Source: Coniferiporia sulphurascens
Taxonomy: Eukaryota; Basidiomycota; Agaricomycetes; Hymenochaetales; Hymenochaetaceae
Direction: 5' to 3'
Length of the DNA: 64,000 nt
NCBI GenBank assembly: GCA_002794785.1
Contig: NBBA01000003.1
Location: 1,116,001-1,180,000 of the forward strand
Shown here: one piece after another, positions 35,909 through 47,916 of the stretch
Layout: each line of letters starts with the position of its first letter
Position numbering within the stretch: position 1 is the stretch's first letter
Notes under the pieces: generated by a model
Told to the model about the DNA's origin: nothing
Database searches by the model: none
What the model saw: only the letters and a program-made list of their open reading frames with translations
Program-made: the position numbers and the translations under genes

Positions 35909-37464
<1,556 letters not shown>

Positions 37465-37996
37465 GACTCGGAGGCGTTCTCGTATGGGTGATCACACGTG
37501 ATCCCTGAGACGAACCTCCCTCGTAACGGTACTTGTATGTTTAACGGTAACTTCCCTTTTCGGGTTTTCTGTTTTGGGTGTTGTGAGGATCAGTCATAAC
37601 GTATTTGAATTTTGAGCAAGTTAGCTTGTATAAATCGTTAAAAATGAGTTGCTTGATCGGCGCGTACAATTGTGTACTTTTGTGAAATATGGATACCAGC
37701 TGTCAGGAGAAGTTACTGAATATCACCGATGGACCCAGCAAAGAATCTGGGGCGATTCAACAGACGCTGATCCCATCATTAGTACCACTGTACTTAGGCC
37801 GAAAATAGCTTAAATCGTACAAGGCTTCTCTGAAACGCAATAAAGTGTTGAGGACATAGAGAATCCATAAAGTTCGTATTTGGCCAATACTTCCTATTAT
37901 TACCGGTGGTATCAATACTACGAAAATTCACAGAAATTCATTTTCCTTTTAATCCTCATACTTTCGGCCGGCCAAGGCACCGTAAAAGGAATATTA
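37465..37996. other. Peroxidase 3' region and TBC gene 5' region, no gene seen
   Basis: 532 bp between same-strand genes. A 15-bp imperfect palindrome around CACGTG (tgatcacacgtgatc) lies at about 37,481-37,495. Otherwise AT-rich with no open frame of interest. Confidence 0.4.
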
Positions 37997-40476
37997 ATGA
38001 CAACGACAGTACTGTCGCCACACGACGCGACTCGGACCGCCTCGTCGCCGCCGCGGGTACACCGAGTTACAACCTTAGCTCCTACCCCTGCGCACGTTGT
38101 CGCCCTTCAATGGTGTTTCTGATGCTGGGTCCCAGATAGAGATGTACTATCCGAGCCGAAAACGTTCCGAGTCGACCTCTGGCGTCGTTGACCTCGACAT
38201 GTCCGGCGATACCGTACCTGTCTCCCTCGATGGACTCTTGTCTCCTACAAAGGAGGGAAATGAAGATTCGGAAAAACGCGAATCTATGTCGGACCGTATT
38301 TCCGGAACAGATATCATAGCCGACGAGGCGCATTTTTCGATAGTGTCGCTGAGTGAAGGGGCGAACGGCCGCCACAGCAGCGGGCAGAATTCTCTACACT
38401 CGCCTCTCGCGTCCTCCCTCGCGGAACGTCGGAGTACGGTCTCAATCGAAAGACCGGGATCGACCGCGTCTTCATTGCAAAGGCCAGGGCACAGGAAGTC
38501 AGCCTCAAGCTACACGGCCGGAACCTCTATACGGGAGTCTGTGGGTAACCTGCCGTTTCTACTGCAGAGACTCGACCTGCAGAAGTCGCAAGGGGATTCG
38601 ACGCGAAGAGTTAGCCTGGATGGGCATGAGCGCCTCAAGGAAGAATTCTCAAGAATTCAGACCTCGTCAGAGACAGATGCCGCAGAGAGCGCTATTGATT
38701 GGGGTGCGTGCTCTGGGTTGAATGTATTAAACTGAGGTGACTGAACGGCTTCTAGATTTCTGGGGAAATGTTATGTCTGGTAAGGGCTACGGTGTGCTCT
38801 GTGTCATTATATCTTATAAGCGTTAGATTATCGGCAATTTGCTTCCGAGAATCCGGAGAAGCTTGCGAAGGCCATTGAGCAAGGCATACCGAAATCACTA
38901 CGAGGGATGATGTGGCAATTAATGTTTGTTTAAACATACCCCGTAATGCAATACGGCTGCTGAAACGATGACACAGGTCTGCGTCAAAGGATCCGGAACT
39001 TGAAGCCACGTATGTTCGTCTTTTGAAGGAATCTAGCCAACATGAGAAAGCTATTTTGCGTGACCTTGGAAGGTTGGGTAGTCTAATACTCCTTCAGAAC
39101 CATGGCTTACGGATACATATAGGACATTCCCGCATCATGATTACTTCACTGACGGACAAGGCATTGGTCAAGGGAATTTGTTCAACGTTTTGAAAGCGTA
39201 TTCACTGTATGACCCTGAAGTCGGCTACTGCCAGGGTCTTCCATTTGTTGTTGCTATACTACTGCTTAATGTTGGTGAAGCGCTTCCAACCTCGAATGTG
39301 AGCTGACGAAAGATACAGACACCCGATGAAGAGGCATTTTGTCTCTTGGTACGTCTAATGCATTCATACGGTCTACGTGGGCATTTCCTTCCAGAGATGC
39401 CTGGTTTGCAATTGCGAATGTACCAGGTAAGAATTACGTTACGTTACGTTTACTTTGGTTGCTCAATTGAGTTTTAGTTTGATCGTCTCGTTGAAGAACT
39501 CCTTCCTGTTTTACATGTGCACTTTCTCCGACAAGGCGTTAAATCGAGTATGTTTTGTTCTCAATGGTTCCTTACCATGTTCAGCTACCGGTATGGCATT
39601 ACCAATGAAGGGGAAATGAGAGACTACTGACGAGCACCCTGCAGATTCCCACTTGACATCGTGTTTCGAATATACGATAATGTTTTGGCTTCCGGGGTCG
39701 AATCAATATTTGCATTTAGTGTCGTCCTGCTACAGAAAAACGAAGAGGCGCTCCTGAAGCTCAAATTCGATGACATCCTCGCGTTTTTGAAAAATCGACT
39801 GTTTGAGCAATATGTAGTTAGTGATGAATTGCAAATTCCGCTTAAGTTGGTATTCTGACTTGGCCGCCTAGCACAAAGACGAGTCATTAAATGCAGACAA
39901 CACCGATCGCTCACTTGGCAATTTGAATGATGAAGGCTCCGCAACATATCTTGTGGACAATTTTGTGCGGGATGCGTTATCTCTGAAGATTACGCCGTTC
40001 ATGCTTGATTCGTATGCACACGAACACGAAGAGCTGGTGCGCTCTCGTGAGGCGCACCTAACGGAGATGGACAACCTCAGGAATGCAAATCGCCGGTTGA
40101 TGGCTCAAGTGTGAGTACATAGCAAACGGTCATAGCTTACCGTCTACTTGACGGGTTCGCTTTTTTAGAAAGACTCTGGAAACGACACTTTCCCAACTCG
40201 ACACAGAGCACTGCGAGATTGTGGTAAGTGGAGTCATCTGTTTGATTTTGTGAGGAAATAAAAACGCGTGTCCAACAGAAGGAGCTCATTATGACCCGGC
40301 TGAAGAACGAAGAGACGGAGAGCGAACTTGTCAAGTACAAGTTATTGTGAGCAGCAGCCGTCGTGCATTGGTCCACCCTCCTAATCGTTAAAACTGTCAG
40401 ATACGCCGAAGCCATGCATCACAACGAAGACGCAATGTCATCACACCGGCTTTCAACCTTTTCGTTATCCAAATAA
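37997..40476 (+). CDS. TBC-domain Rab GTPase-activating protein (Gyp5/EVI5-like)
   Basis: Stimulates GTP hydrolysis by Rab GTPases in membrane traffic. The N-terminal 200 residues are Ser-rich and disordered ([30 protein letters not shown]). The TBC domain runs from [36 protein letters not shown], the arginine finger in [15 protein letters not shown], the glutamine finger in [15 protein letters not shown], then [53 protein letters not shown] coiled coil follows ([37 protein letters not shown]) and the end is STFSLSK. About ten introns. Both catalytic fingers are present, so it should be active. The start is uncertain: ATG 37997 with a 70-nt intron (38009-38078) gives a clean frame, while the first ATG inside the long exon is at 38142. 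Confidence 0.88.
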
Positions 40477-40759
40477 TTTCCGGCACGAGCTACCCAAAGG
40501 AAGGTATTGTTTAAACCATTCATCCTGTCCCCGTTTTCTCTGCACGTATTATAAGGGAATATAGCATTTGCCCCGGCACCTCACAGCTGTGTCATGCTGT
40601 AAATCATCACGTATTCACGATACCTGATTCGCTTTGTATAGATCGTTTTACGCGAGTAGTGTACAATTCCTTTTGCCTTTCTAAACATCGAGCACATCCG
40701 GGTGGACTGCCACAATCAAATTGATAAGTGAAAGGTTAAGCTACCGATACATCCCTAAT
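40477..40759. other. Tail-to-tail spacer between the TBC and quinone oxidoreductase genes
   Basis: 283 bp between stop codons, mixed AT-rich sequence expected to hold two 3' UTRs. Nothing else seen. Confidence 0.4.
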
Positions 40760-42258
40760 TTACAATTTTGCGCGGACCGAGTCTCCATCGTCGTTCCGTA
40801 CACGAACGATAGCCTTTCCCCAGGTCTTACGCTCCTCCAATGCACGCAAACCGGCTGCAACGTTCTCAAGAGTGTACGTCTCGGAATAGACGACCGGTTT
40901 GACACGTTCGGTTTCGAAAAGGCTGAGTTTTAAGTCAGTGCACGGTCACCAAAGGATGGTTGTAATAGATACTTTAAAAGCTCTTTCCAAACCTCCGGGA
41001 TACGCTGCGGCTCGAATTCTTAGGGGATGATCGTCAACATGTTTGTCCAATGAATGAACGAACGCAACTCACTTGCGTATGCACCCCAGTGGATGCCAGT
41101 GATAGCGATATTCTTCAGTAGAACGAGGTTGAGGGGGAGCTAAACTCGAAAAGCTTTAGCGATGGTTCTGTGTGTTTAAGTTCGGGAAAGATGGAGACCT
41201 TTTCAATCTCCCCTCCAGCGAATCCGACAACTACAGCACGTCCCTTCCATGCAATACACTTCAGGCAATCTAGAAATTGTCACCGGCTCATCCACAAATC
41301 CGTTGACGATACGCGAACGCACCTCGTATCCTCCCTACGGGATCATAGACAACGTTTACTCCCTTGCCTTTAGTGATTGCAAGAACTTCTTTCTGCCAAT
41401 CCGGAGAAGTGTAGTCCACCGCAAAATCTGCCCCACCATAGCGTTTGCAAACTTCCATCTTCGACGGTGAACCAACTGCGGCGATGACCTTTGCGCCAAG
41501 GGCTACAATATAAAAAGTCACAGGCTGTGATAAGTAAATAAGTTTTTCGAGTTCTGACCTTTCGCCAATTGGACCGCCGCAAGACCCACACCTCCAGCTG
41601 CAGCGGTTACCAATATCCACTCGCCTGGTAGCATCTCCCCGTCAGTATAAACGTTTCAGGAAAGCGCTGGACCGGCGCTAACCTGCCTTAAGCTCTGCCC
41701 GGCCCACGAGTGCCTCGTAGCTGGTTGGCCAGGTTATGTGCAGACCTTCAAACAACTCAATAAAATGATAAGATTAATCAAGAAGATAGCACGTACCAGC
41801 GCCTTGGTCAAACGTCATGGTCTTCGGAAGCGGGAGCATTATCTTCCAGCTCGCTGCAACACGGTCGGCATAAACGCCTTGAGAGTATCCAAATACCCTA
41901 TCGCCGCGCTTGAATGGACAACCTTTTGGGATGGGCGAATCGGCGGCGATTCTACCGGCATATTCGCAACCAAGGACGAATGGAAACGGAGGCTGGTTCT
42001 GGTATTTGCTTGAGGTTGATCAGACATAATCCTTTGCGGTATATGGATTAAAAGTACCCTTGTGCTTGAAGAATCTGTAAGAGTGTTATAAGTTTGAGAC
42101 ATGAACGATTCGAACGGGCAACGCACGTCGAAGAAGTTGATACCAGCACTGTACACATCGACTAAAACCTCGCTGTCACTCGGCTTCGGCTGAGGAGCAT
42201 CGGTAGAGAGCGTTACTTGAGACGGATGGGCATATTCTTTGATCACGAAGGCGCGCAT
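40760..42258 (-). CDS. MDR-family NADPH:quinone oxidoreductase (zinc-independent)
   Basis: Medium-chain dehydrogenase/reductase of the quinone oxidoreductase type, cytosolic, predicted to use NADPH to reduce quinones or enones. Start MRAFVIKEYAHPSQV at 42258. Segments in order: YSAGINFFDILQAQG, GKYQNQPPFPFVLGCEYAG, PFKRGDRVFGYSQGVYADRV, TWPTSYEALVGRAELKAG, the cofactor-binding WILVTAAAGGVGLAAVQLAK, ALGAKVIAAVGSPSKMEVCK, GADFAVDYTSPDWQ, VVYDPVG, GRAVVVGFAGGEIEK, LNLVLLKNIAITGIHWGAYA, ENVAAGLRALEERKTWGKAI. About eight introns. The structural-zinc cysteines of alcohol dehydrogenases are absent, and GCEYAG replaces the catalytic-zinc motif, as in quinone reductases. It is head-to-head with the maleylacetate reductase gene. 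Confidence 0.9.
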
Positions 42259-42532
42259 ACTGAGGCTGCTCGTGGAGGTCGGTTGACAAAAGCCGGACGG
42301 GCATTTACCACTGGCAGTTGATTCCGCGCCTGTGTCGATCAGTCACGTCCAGGCATATCAGCACGTGACTGGGGAATTTATGTTTATCCAGGGCTCACAA
42401 GACGAGTCTCCTCGCCGCGGACCCCATGCATTCACTTTCCGTTCGGACGTTCCGGGCGCCAGGTCGTGCTTGTAGACGACATCAGCAAGTTCAACAACAG
42501 CCACGACGACAGCGACGATAAAGATACAAGAG
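42259..42532. promoter_or_regulatory. Shared promoter region of quinone oxidoreductase and maleylacetate reductase
   Basis: 274 bp between divergent start codons. It contains an E-box CACGTG at 42362-42367 within cagcacgtgactgg, and a nearby tcacgtcc at about 42,344. Co-regulation of the two reductases from this spacer is inference. Confidence 0.5.
42362..42367. promoter_or_regulatory. E-box CACGTG in the shared promoter
   Basis: Palindromic CACGTG, a binding site of bHLH regulators, about 100 bp from the quinone oxidoreductase start and 165 bp from the maleylacetate reductase start. A second one lies in the P450 promoter at 46192. Confidence 0.4.
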
Positions 42533-43673
42533 ATGAGGCCATTCGTGTACAACGCTAACCCTTCGCGAGTCGTCTTCGGCAGTGGCACGATAAAGCAGCT
42601 GCCGGATGAGGTCAGGCGTTTGGGCTTGCAAAGACCCCTAGTGCTCAGCACTCCGGAGCAATCTGGCCATGCAGCGCAGGTCGAAGCGCTTTTGTCATCG
42701 TCTGGTATTACGTCGGCGGGTCAGTTTAACGGCGCGACTATGCATACACCCTTTGAAGTGACGGAAAAGGCACTTGCGCTCGCGCATGAGAACAAGGCGG
42801 ACGGCGTCATCTCGATCGGTGGCGGGTCTACCATTGGACTTGGAAAGGTATGGCTATTACGATAACGTTTTTTGGTCTACAGAATGCCGTAACTGACCCA
42901 AAAGTTTCAAGGCTATCGCCTTGCGCACGGATATGCCGCAAATCGTAATCCCTACAACCTATGCCGGCTCGGAAATGACCCCAATCATTGGGCAAACGGA
43001 AAAAGGTGTCAAAACAACTCAAAACACCCCGAAAGTTCTCCCAGAAGTGGTCATATACGACGTCGACTTTACCCTCACGCTTCCACAAACCCTCAGTGCG
43101 ACCAGTGGCGTTAACGCAATCGCACATGCCGTCGAGGCCCTCTACTCACAGACCGGCAATCCAGTAATCGATCTTATGGCTGAAGAAGGAATTCGTGCAC
43201 TCGCGCGTTCCCTGCCGGTTATTGTCGAGAACAAGGAAGATGCGTCCGCGCGAAGTGATGCACTGTATGGCGCCTGGCTGTGTGCAATTTGTCTTGGCCT
43301 TGTCGGCATGAGCGTCCATCACAAATTATGTCACGTCCTTGGTGGCACTTTTAACCTTCCGCATGCAGACACGCACACAATCGTTCTGCCACATGCGCTG
43401 GCCTACAATGCGCCCAATGTGCCGGAGGCGCTGGCAAAGCTTGCGCGTGCACTTGACCATGAGGATGCTGTCGAAGGTCTAAATGTGCTATTGACGAAGC
43501 TGAAGGTGAAAAGGGGACTTAAAGAAGTGGGCATGCCTGAGAGCGGGATCGACCATGCTGCCGATTTAGCCGTGCAGAATCCATACTGGAACCCAAGGCC
43601 CATTGAACGAGAAGGAATACGGGAAGTGATTAGACGCGCTTGGGCTGGGGAGCCAGCGCGTCCGGATATTTAA
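42533..43673 (+). CDS. Maleylacetate reductase (iron-alcohol-dehydrogenase superfamily)
   Basis: Reduces maleylacetate to 3-oxoadipate with NAD(P)H, the step after ring opening of hydroxyquinol in aromatic breakdown. Two exons (42533-42847 and 42912-43673) encode 358 residues. The N-terminus MRPFVYNANPSRVVFGSGT matches the family, followed by the nucleotide site DGVISIGGGSTIGLGKAIAL, then IVIPTTYAGSEMTPI, SATSGVNAIAHAVEALYSQ, GMSVHHKLCHVLGGTFNLPH, ADTHTIVLPHALAYNAP, and PRPIEREGIREVIRRAW. The His-rich segments HHKLCHVLGG and PHADTHTIVLPH are typical. Length equals the bacterial and yeast family norm (about 350-360). Substrate is assigned by overall resemblance, so a related Fe-ADH activity is possible. 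It is divergent from the quinone oxidoreductase and convergent with the P450. Confidence 0.92.
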
Positions 43674-43853
43674 ACATCGCTGATGGCGGGCCAAGAGAAA
43701 ACAAGGCATTGTATGGTTTAAAAGTGGGGATTTATACGAAAATTGTTGTAAAGTACATGTTTTCTGATAAGTGTACGTGGTGAGGACAGAAATTAAGCTA
43801 CTATAAAACATACAGGAAAAGGGACTGGACAATGACGATATGTAGATATCAAT

Positions 43854-46057
43854 CAATTGCGGGTAACATAAAGGGGACATTGACTTCCTTCCAGGAATTT
43901 CCCCGCAACGTAAGGTCGAGTGAGGACACTAGGAGTTGCGGTAAACGATTGGCCCCAAAAATCCGATATGCTGATAGACTTACACGTTCGAAGCAAAGAC
44001 ACGCTCACCCTCCACTAAACTGAAAGTAAAATTGGATAAGAGGACATACAGAAGACTCTTCATCTCTATGATAGAGAAGCGCATCCCAATACACGACTGT
44101 TGAGGTAATGTCAGGACAAAAATTCATGGCCTCATCTGGGGAGATACATACTCTCGGTCCAGCGGAAAAGGACAAAATGTGATTGTATAGACCAGGCTGT
44201 TCCAAAACAGCCGCAGGCAAGTTATCCCATCTGTCCGGGCTTTGGTAGAATTAGCATTCGATCGTGATTGGGGCATTCGATGGAACTTACTCAAAATTCC
44301 AAGAATCCTGTCCCCAGACTCCTTTGTCCAAGTTCATACTTTCCACTGGAATATGCACAAACTGGCCCTTTCGAATTTTGATCCCGTACCTCACGCTTCC
44401 GTCTCGCATTTTGATAGCCTCACTGGTTGGGATCTCGTCATCCTGCATTGCTACACGAATTGAACTGTGCACAGGCGGGATCACGCGAAGGGCTTCACGT
44501 ATCACGTTGTTAAGATAAGGTAACTCGTCAAGTAGAGTCCATATTTCCTGCCATCCGTCAGTCTCGCTAGGAGATGGGAGGGTGGGACAAGACGCAGAAA
44601 ATTCGCCCAGTTCAGAACGCAGTCGGCCTTGTATCCCGGGATTTGCAGCAAGAAGAAAGAGAACCCATGTCAATGCAAGGGACGTAGTGTCGGAGCCGGC
44701 AAAAAAAAAAGTGTTAACGTTAGCTAAAAGATCGTCATCCGAGACGCGTTGGGATGGGGCGACGTCCTTGGACAGGTTGGATTTGACTAAAGATGATAAG
44801 CAAGAGCCTCTTCCAGGGCATAGATAGATACATACTGAGTAGGCTCAAAAAATCAATTCCCCCGTATCCCGACCCATTCTTTTCGCCCTCCACGATTCGT
44901 TTGGTCTTCTCTTGTATAATTCGGCCACCAACTCGCTTGATTATTTCTTGTGACTTTCGCACAATCCGTGTTTTCTCATTGGGCTAAAAAGATCCCATTC
45001 TTAGACATGAAAGTCAGAAAGCTTCAATCGAATACGCACAAAGAGCCATTCGAGCCATGGGAAGTAGACAATGGCAATATCCCAAAGGCCCCCTCCCCGA
45101 GAAACAGCTATCTCAAACATCTCCTTATATGCCAGAAAAAGCTCGTTTTTCTCATGCTGGATGGCCGAAAAATCATAATCAAACCCTGGTAGTGGGTTTA
45201 ATAATAAACGACAGGTATCCTGAACTGATACCTCACCTGCTAAACCTATAACATCAAATGTCGCTCGACTGATCCAATGACATACATCCAACTTTGCGGT
45301 ACCCTTCGTGCACTCAAGCGGTCCTTCTTTTTTTTGTTCGCTTAACTGTCCTGGAGTTGACTTCTGCGCATCAATAATGGAGTTCCACTTGTCCTTCAGT
45401 TCCAGAGCTTTCTTGAATGTCAAGGGGACAAAAGCCCGCATATTCTGAATGGAGAAAGCAGGTGTGCCCACTCGGCGCATACGCCTATGGACTTGGCCTT
45501 CGGCTGCGAGCATACCTGAGCATCCATGGTTTGAATTACTCCAGCGCATAACCCAAGATAGACTAAGAAAGCAGATGTAATACCTTCACCAATAAGTCTC
45601 GTAATAATACGTCTTGACTGCCAAGGCTTCTGGAACTCGTTCGTATGGTTCATGACGTACGCTAGAGCAGTAGGATCCGTCGTAAGGAGACGATCCTCAA
45701 ACTTTTGAAAAGAATAATAATACATGAGTAAGCGTCGCCTGAACAAAACATAAAATACAACGAACATTTCCTAGGCCCTTGATCCTGACATTCCTCCCGT
45801 ACGTACTGACGAATTCTTCATGAGTTGATTTGGATAGGTTCACTCTGCGCCTGGATTATAAGACATCTCGCAAGTAGTAGATAGAGGTAGAGCGACCTTA
45901 AGACTTTATTAAGATGGCCGTTTATACCGAGCCATCCTTTAGCATCGGGGCCAGGGAGATTTCTGAGCGGCGAGGACAAAGGCCTGATAAACAAAGCATG
46001 CAGAACCCAGAAGAGAGTCAACAGGAGACTTCCAAGCAATGCAACGACGATGGTCAT
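43854..46057 (-). CDS. Cytochrome P450 monooxygenase
   Basis: Membrane-anchored heme-thiolate monooxygenase of the ER; substrate unknown. The N-terminal helix MTIVVALLGSLLLTLFWVLH is followed by the Pro-rich hinge (RNLPGPDAKGWLGINGHL). Later segments: GEGITSAFL-type B-C region, RRVGTPAFSIQNMRAFVPLT, CHWISRATFDVIGLAGE, I-helix AGSDTTSLALTWVLFLLA, K-helix ELPYLNNVIREALRVIPPVH with the ExxR pair, FEPERWDNLPAAV, heme loop FSAGPRSCIGMRFSIIEMK, and the last exon VLTRPYVAGKFLEGS, ending LYVTRN. About ten introns. Introns sit inside the heme loop (after GPR) and before the last exon, so unspliced readings seem to stop early. Length near 500 residues is normal. Family (CYP number) not assigned. Confidence 0.93.
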
Positions 46058-46323
46058 GGTGGTTCACAGACAAGAGAGGAAGGTGATGCATTACGACGAT
46101 GATAGCTGGTGGCTGGCGGAAATCTACACAATAAGTAAACTCTATCAAGTCACGGTAAAGTGAACAATAGTGTTCCGCGCCAGGCACGTATCACGTGCCC
46201 GTCGCGTATACCGCGTCTGACGCGACCGTCACAAACGTGACTCTTTAAGAAGTAAGCACAGCCACTGTTTAAACACGAACTGAACTGGAGCGACGTTGCC
46301 TCTGCCACAGTCCATTTCATCTA
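46058..46323. promoter_or_regulatory. Head-to-head spacer between P450 and glycosyltransferase-like gene
   Basis: 266 bp between divergent start codons. An E-box CACGTG is at 46192-46197, with gcacgtatcacgtgcccg around it. A GC-rich patch with cgcg repeats follows at about 46,198-46,225. Confidence 0.45.
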
Positions 46324-47803
46324 ATGGAGACGCGGCCATCAAGTTCATCTGTGGTCAAGACTCCTGGGCTCTTCAACACGTCTGCATCGGCATCTTTTCA
46401 CAGCCGTCTGTCGGCCTCTAGTTCGGGATCGCAGCGCCGTCTTCGCGCATTGTCTCGAGCTGATTCCAATGTTGAGCTGTCCAAACATAACGACGAAGCA
46501 CCTAAATCACCCGCAATTCTGCGCAGTCTTCCCTGTAGTGCCGCCGCATCTCCTTCTCTGCCCTTTCACAACTCAGAGAAGCTAGTCCTCACCCAGAGGC
46601 GCCCATTAATATACTGGACTATCGTTGCGTACTGTCTGCTCTCGGTGGCTCTGTTCACAACCCGGGCCTTTGGAATCCTGCAGAGCCTTTACTGTCACGC
46701 TTCTCGAAACCCTCTAGTATCTCCCATCGATGACCTCTCACATTTCCATCGTCTATCTAAGATCTTGCCGATGAAACCTCAGCCTGTCTCATTCTTCCCG
46801 TTCACCTCATACGGCTGGGCTACTTTCCATGATTCTGAGGTTACAGCGTGTCTTTGGGTCGAGCTGGATGACTTAAAATACTTAGAAGATTGGTCGGCAT
46901 CCTGGCAAGGTGAGTGTGTGTTAATATCGCCCGTATCACATCGAGCTGACAAACGGCGAAAGGTCCCTTGTCTGTCGTGGTTGTAGTGAATACTTCTCTG
47001 CAAAAAGCACAACTGCGGATCAAAGCTCTAAGTAAACTACCTAAAGTTACCTTTCACATCATCGAGCGGCTTCCCCGCGGAAGTCGGACTGCCAATACAT
47101 ATTTGAACCTGGCAAGACTTTTTTCTCGAACTCGATACGTTGTACTGTTTCCTGCGTCTCCCCAAATACGAGCAACTGAAACTCTGTATGACAAAATCTC
47201 GATACAAATATCCTCTTTCAATGCTTCTCGGCTAGCCTCTCCTCATGTCCTCTCACCGTCTAGGTTCACAGCGAACTCGCCGATACCTTTCCCGCCGTTG
47301 GCACCTCTACTTATTGAACAGGGGTATCCGATCTGGTGTAGCGAACGATTCTTCACTGCACCGTCGCGCGAGGCCGACTGGGAGGAGTGCTTGTGGCAAT
47401 TTTGGCTTAACTCTTATGGAACCCTTCCAACTTTGACAGAGCCAAGTTGGAGATCCCCCTTGAACCGGACCAAGAATGGAAGTGTAGGGCCCCTGGCTGC
47501 TGAGGTACTAACATAACTTGCTTCTTATTTATTCTCTTTTTAACTTTTCATTTTCATTTTCAAGGAAATAATTCACCGTCGACTCAGTAATAAGTCTAGA
47601 CAGGAGTCGTGCATATTGGCGGCAAAAGGCCTTAAGGAAAGATCCGAAACTCCGGGCAAGGTCGATCCTCATAAAGCTCAGTGGCTTAGGAAGACGTGCA
47701 GACAGGTAAGTAATGTGCTAATTTTTCGGACGCCATCTTCGTGTTTGTAACTACCGCATAATGCGATCAGGTCGTGAACAACTGGGGCAAAGAGCTATCA
47801 TAA
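46324..47803 (+). CDS. Type II membrane protein, glycosyltransferase-like (GT49/LARGE-like), possibly degenerate
   Basis: Predicted Golgi type II protein of about 430 residues. A Ser-rich cytosolic tail (about 95 residues) precedes one hydrophobic segment (PLIYWTIVAYCLLSVALFTT). The luminal part starts about FFPFTSYGWATFHDSEVTA, then LWVELDDLKYLEDWSASWQG joined to PLSVVVVVNTSLQKAQ, FHIIERLPRGSRTANTYLNL, ARLFSRTRYVVLFPASPQI, YPIWCSERFFTAPSREADWE, ECLWQFWLNSYGTL. The order resembles GT49 enzymes (wide Trp-Gly core, N-x-AR helix, then a Tyr-Val strand leading to the metal-binding DxD), but the DxD place reads FPASP. Three or four introns; ends NNWGKELS. Function not proven; it may be an inactive relative or a different fold. 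Confidence 0.55.
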
Positions 47804-47916
47804 AAGTCAGCGGACGACTTCGATAAAATTCGATGTATGGATACAACAGTGTGTAACGGACAATAAATTTGGCATAAATAAATCGTGAACTTGGAAATGC
47901 GTTTGTCGATATACAA

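Noticed and set aside
37496..37510. Palindrome around CACGTG downstream of the peroxidase as a terminator hairpin
   Set aside because: Fungal mRNAs are not terminated by hairpins, and the palindrome is short; only noted as a possible protein site.
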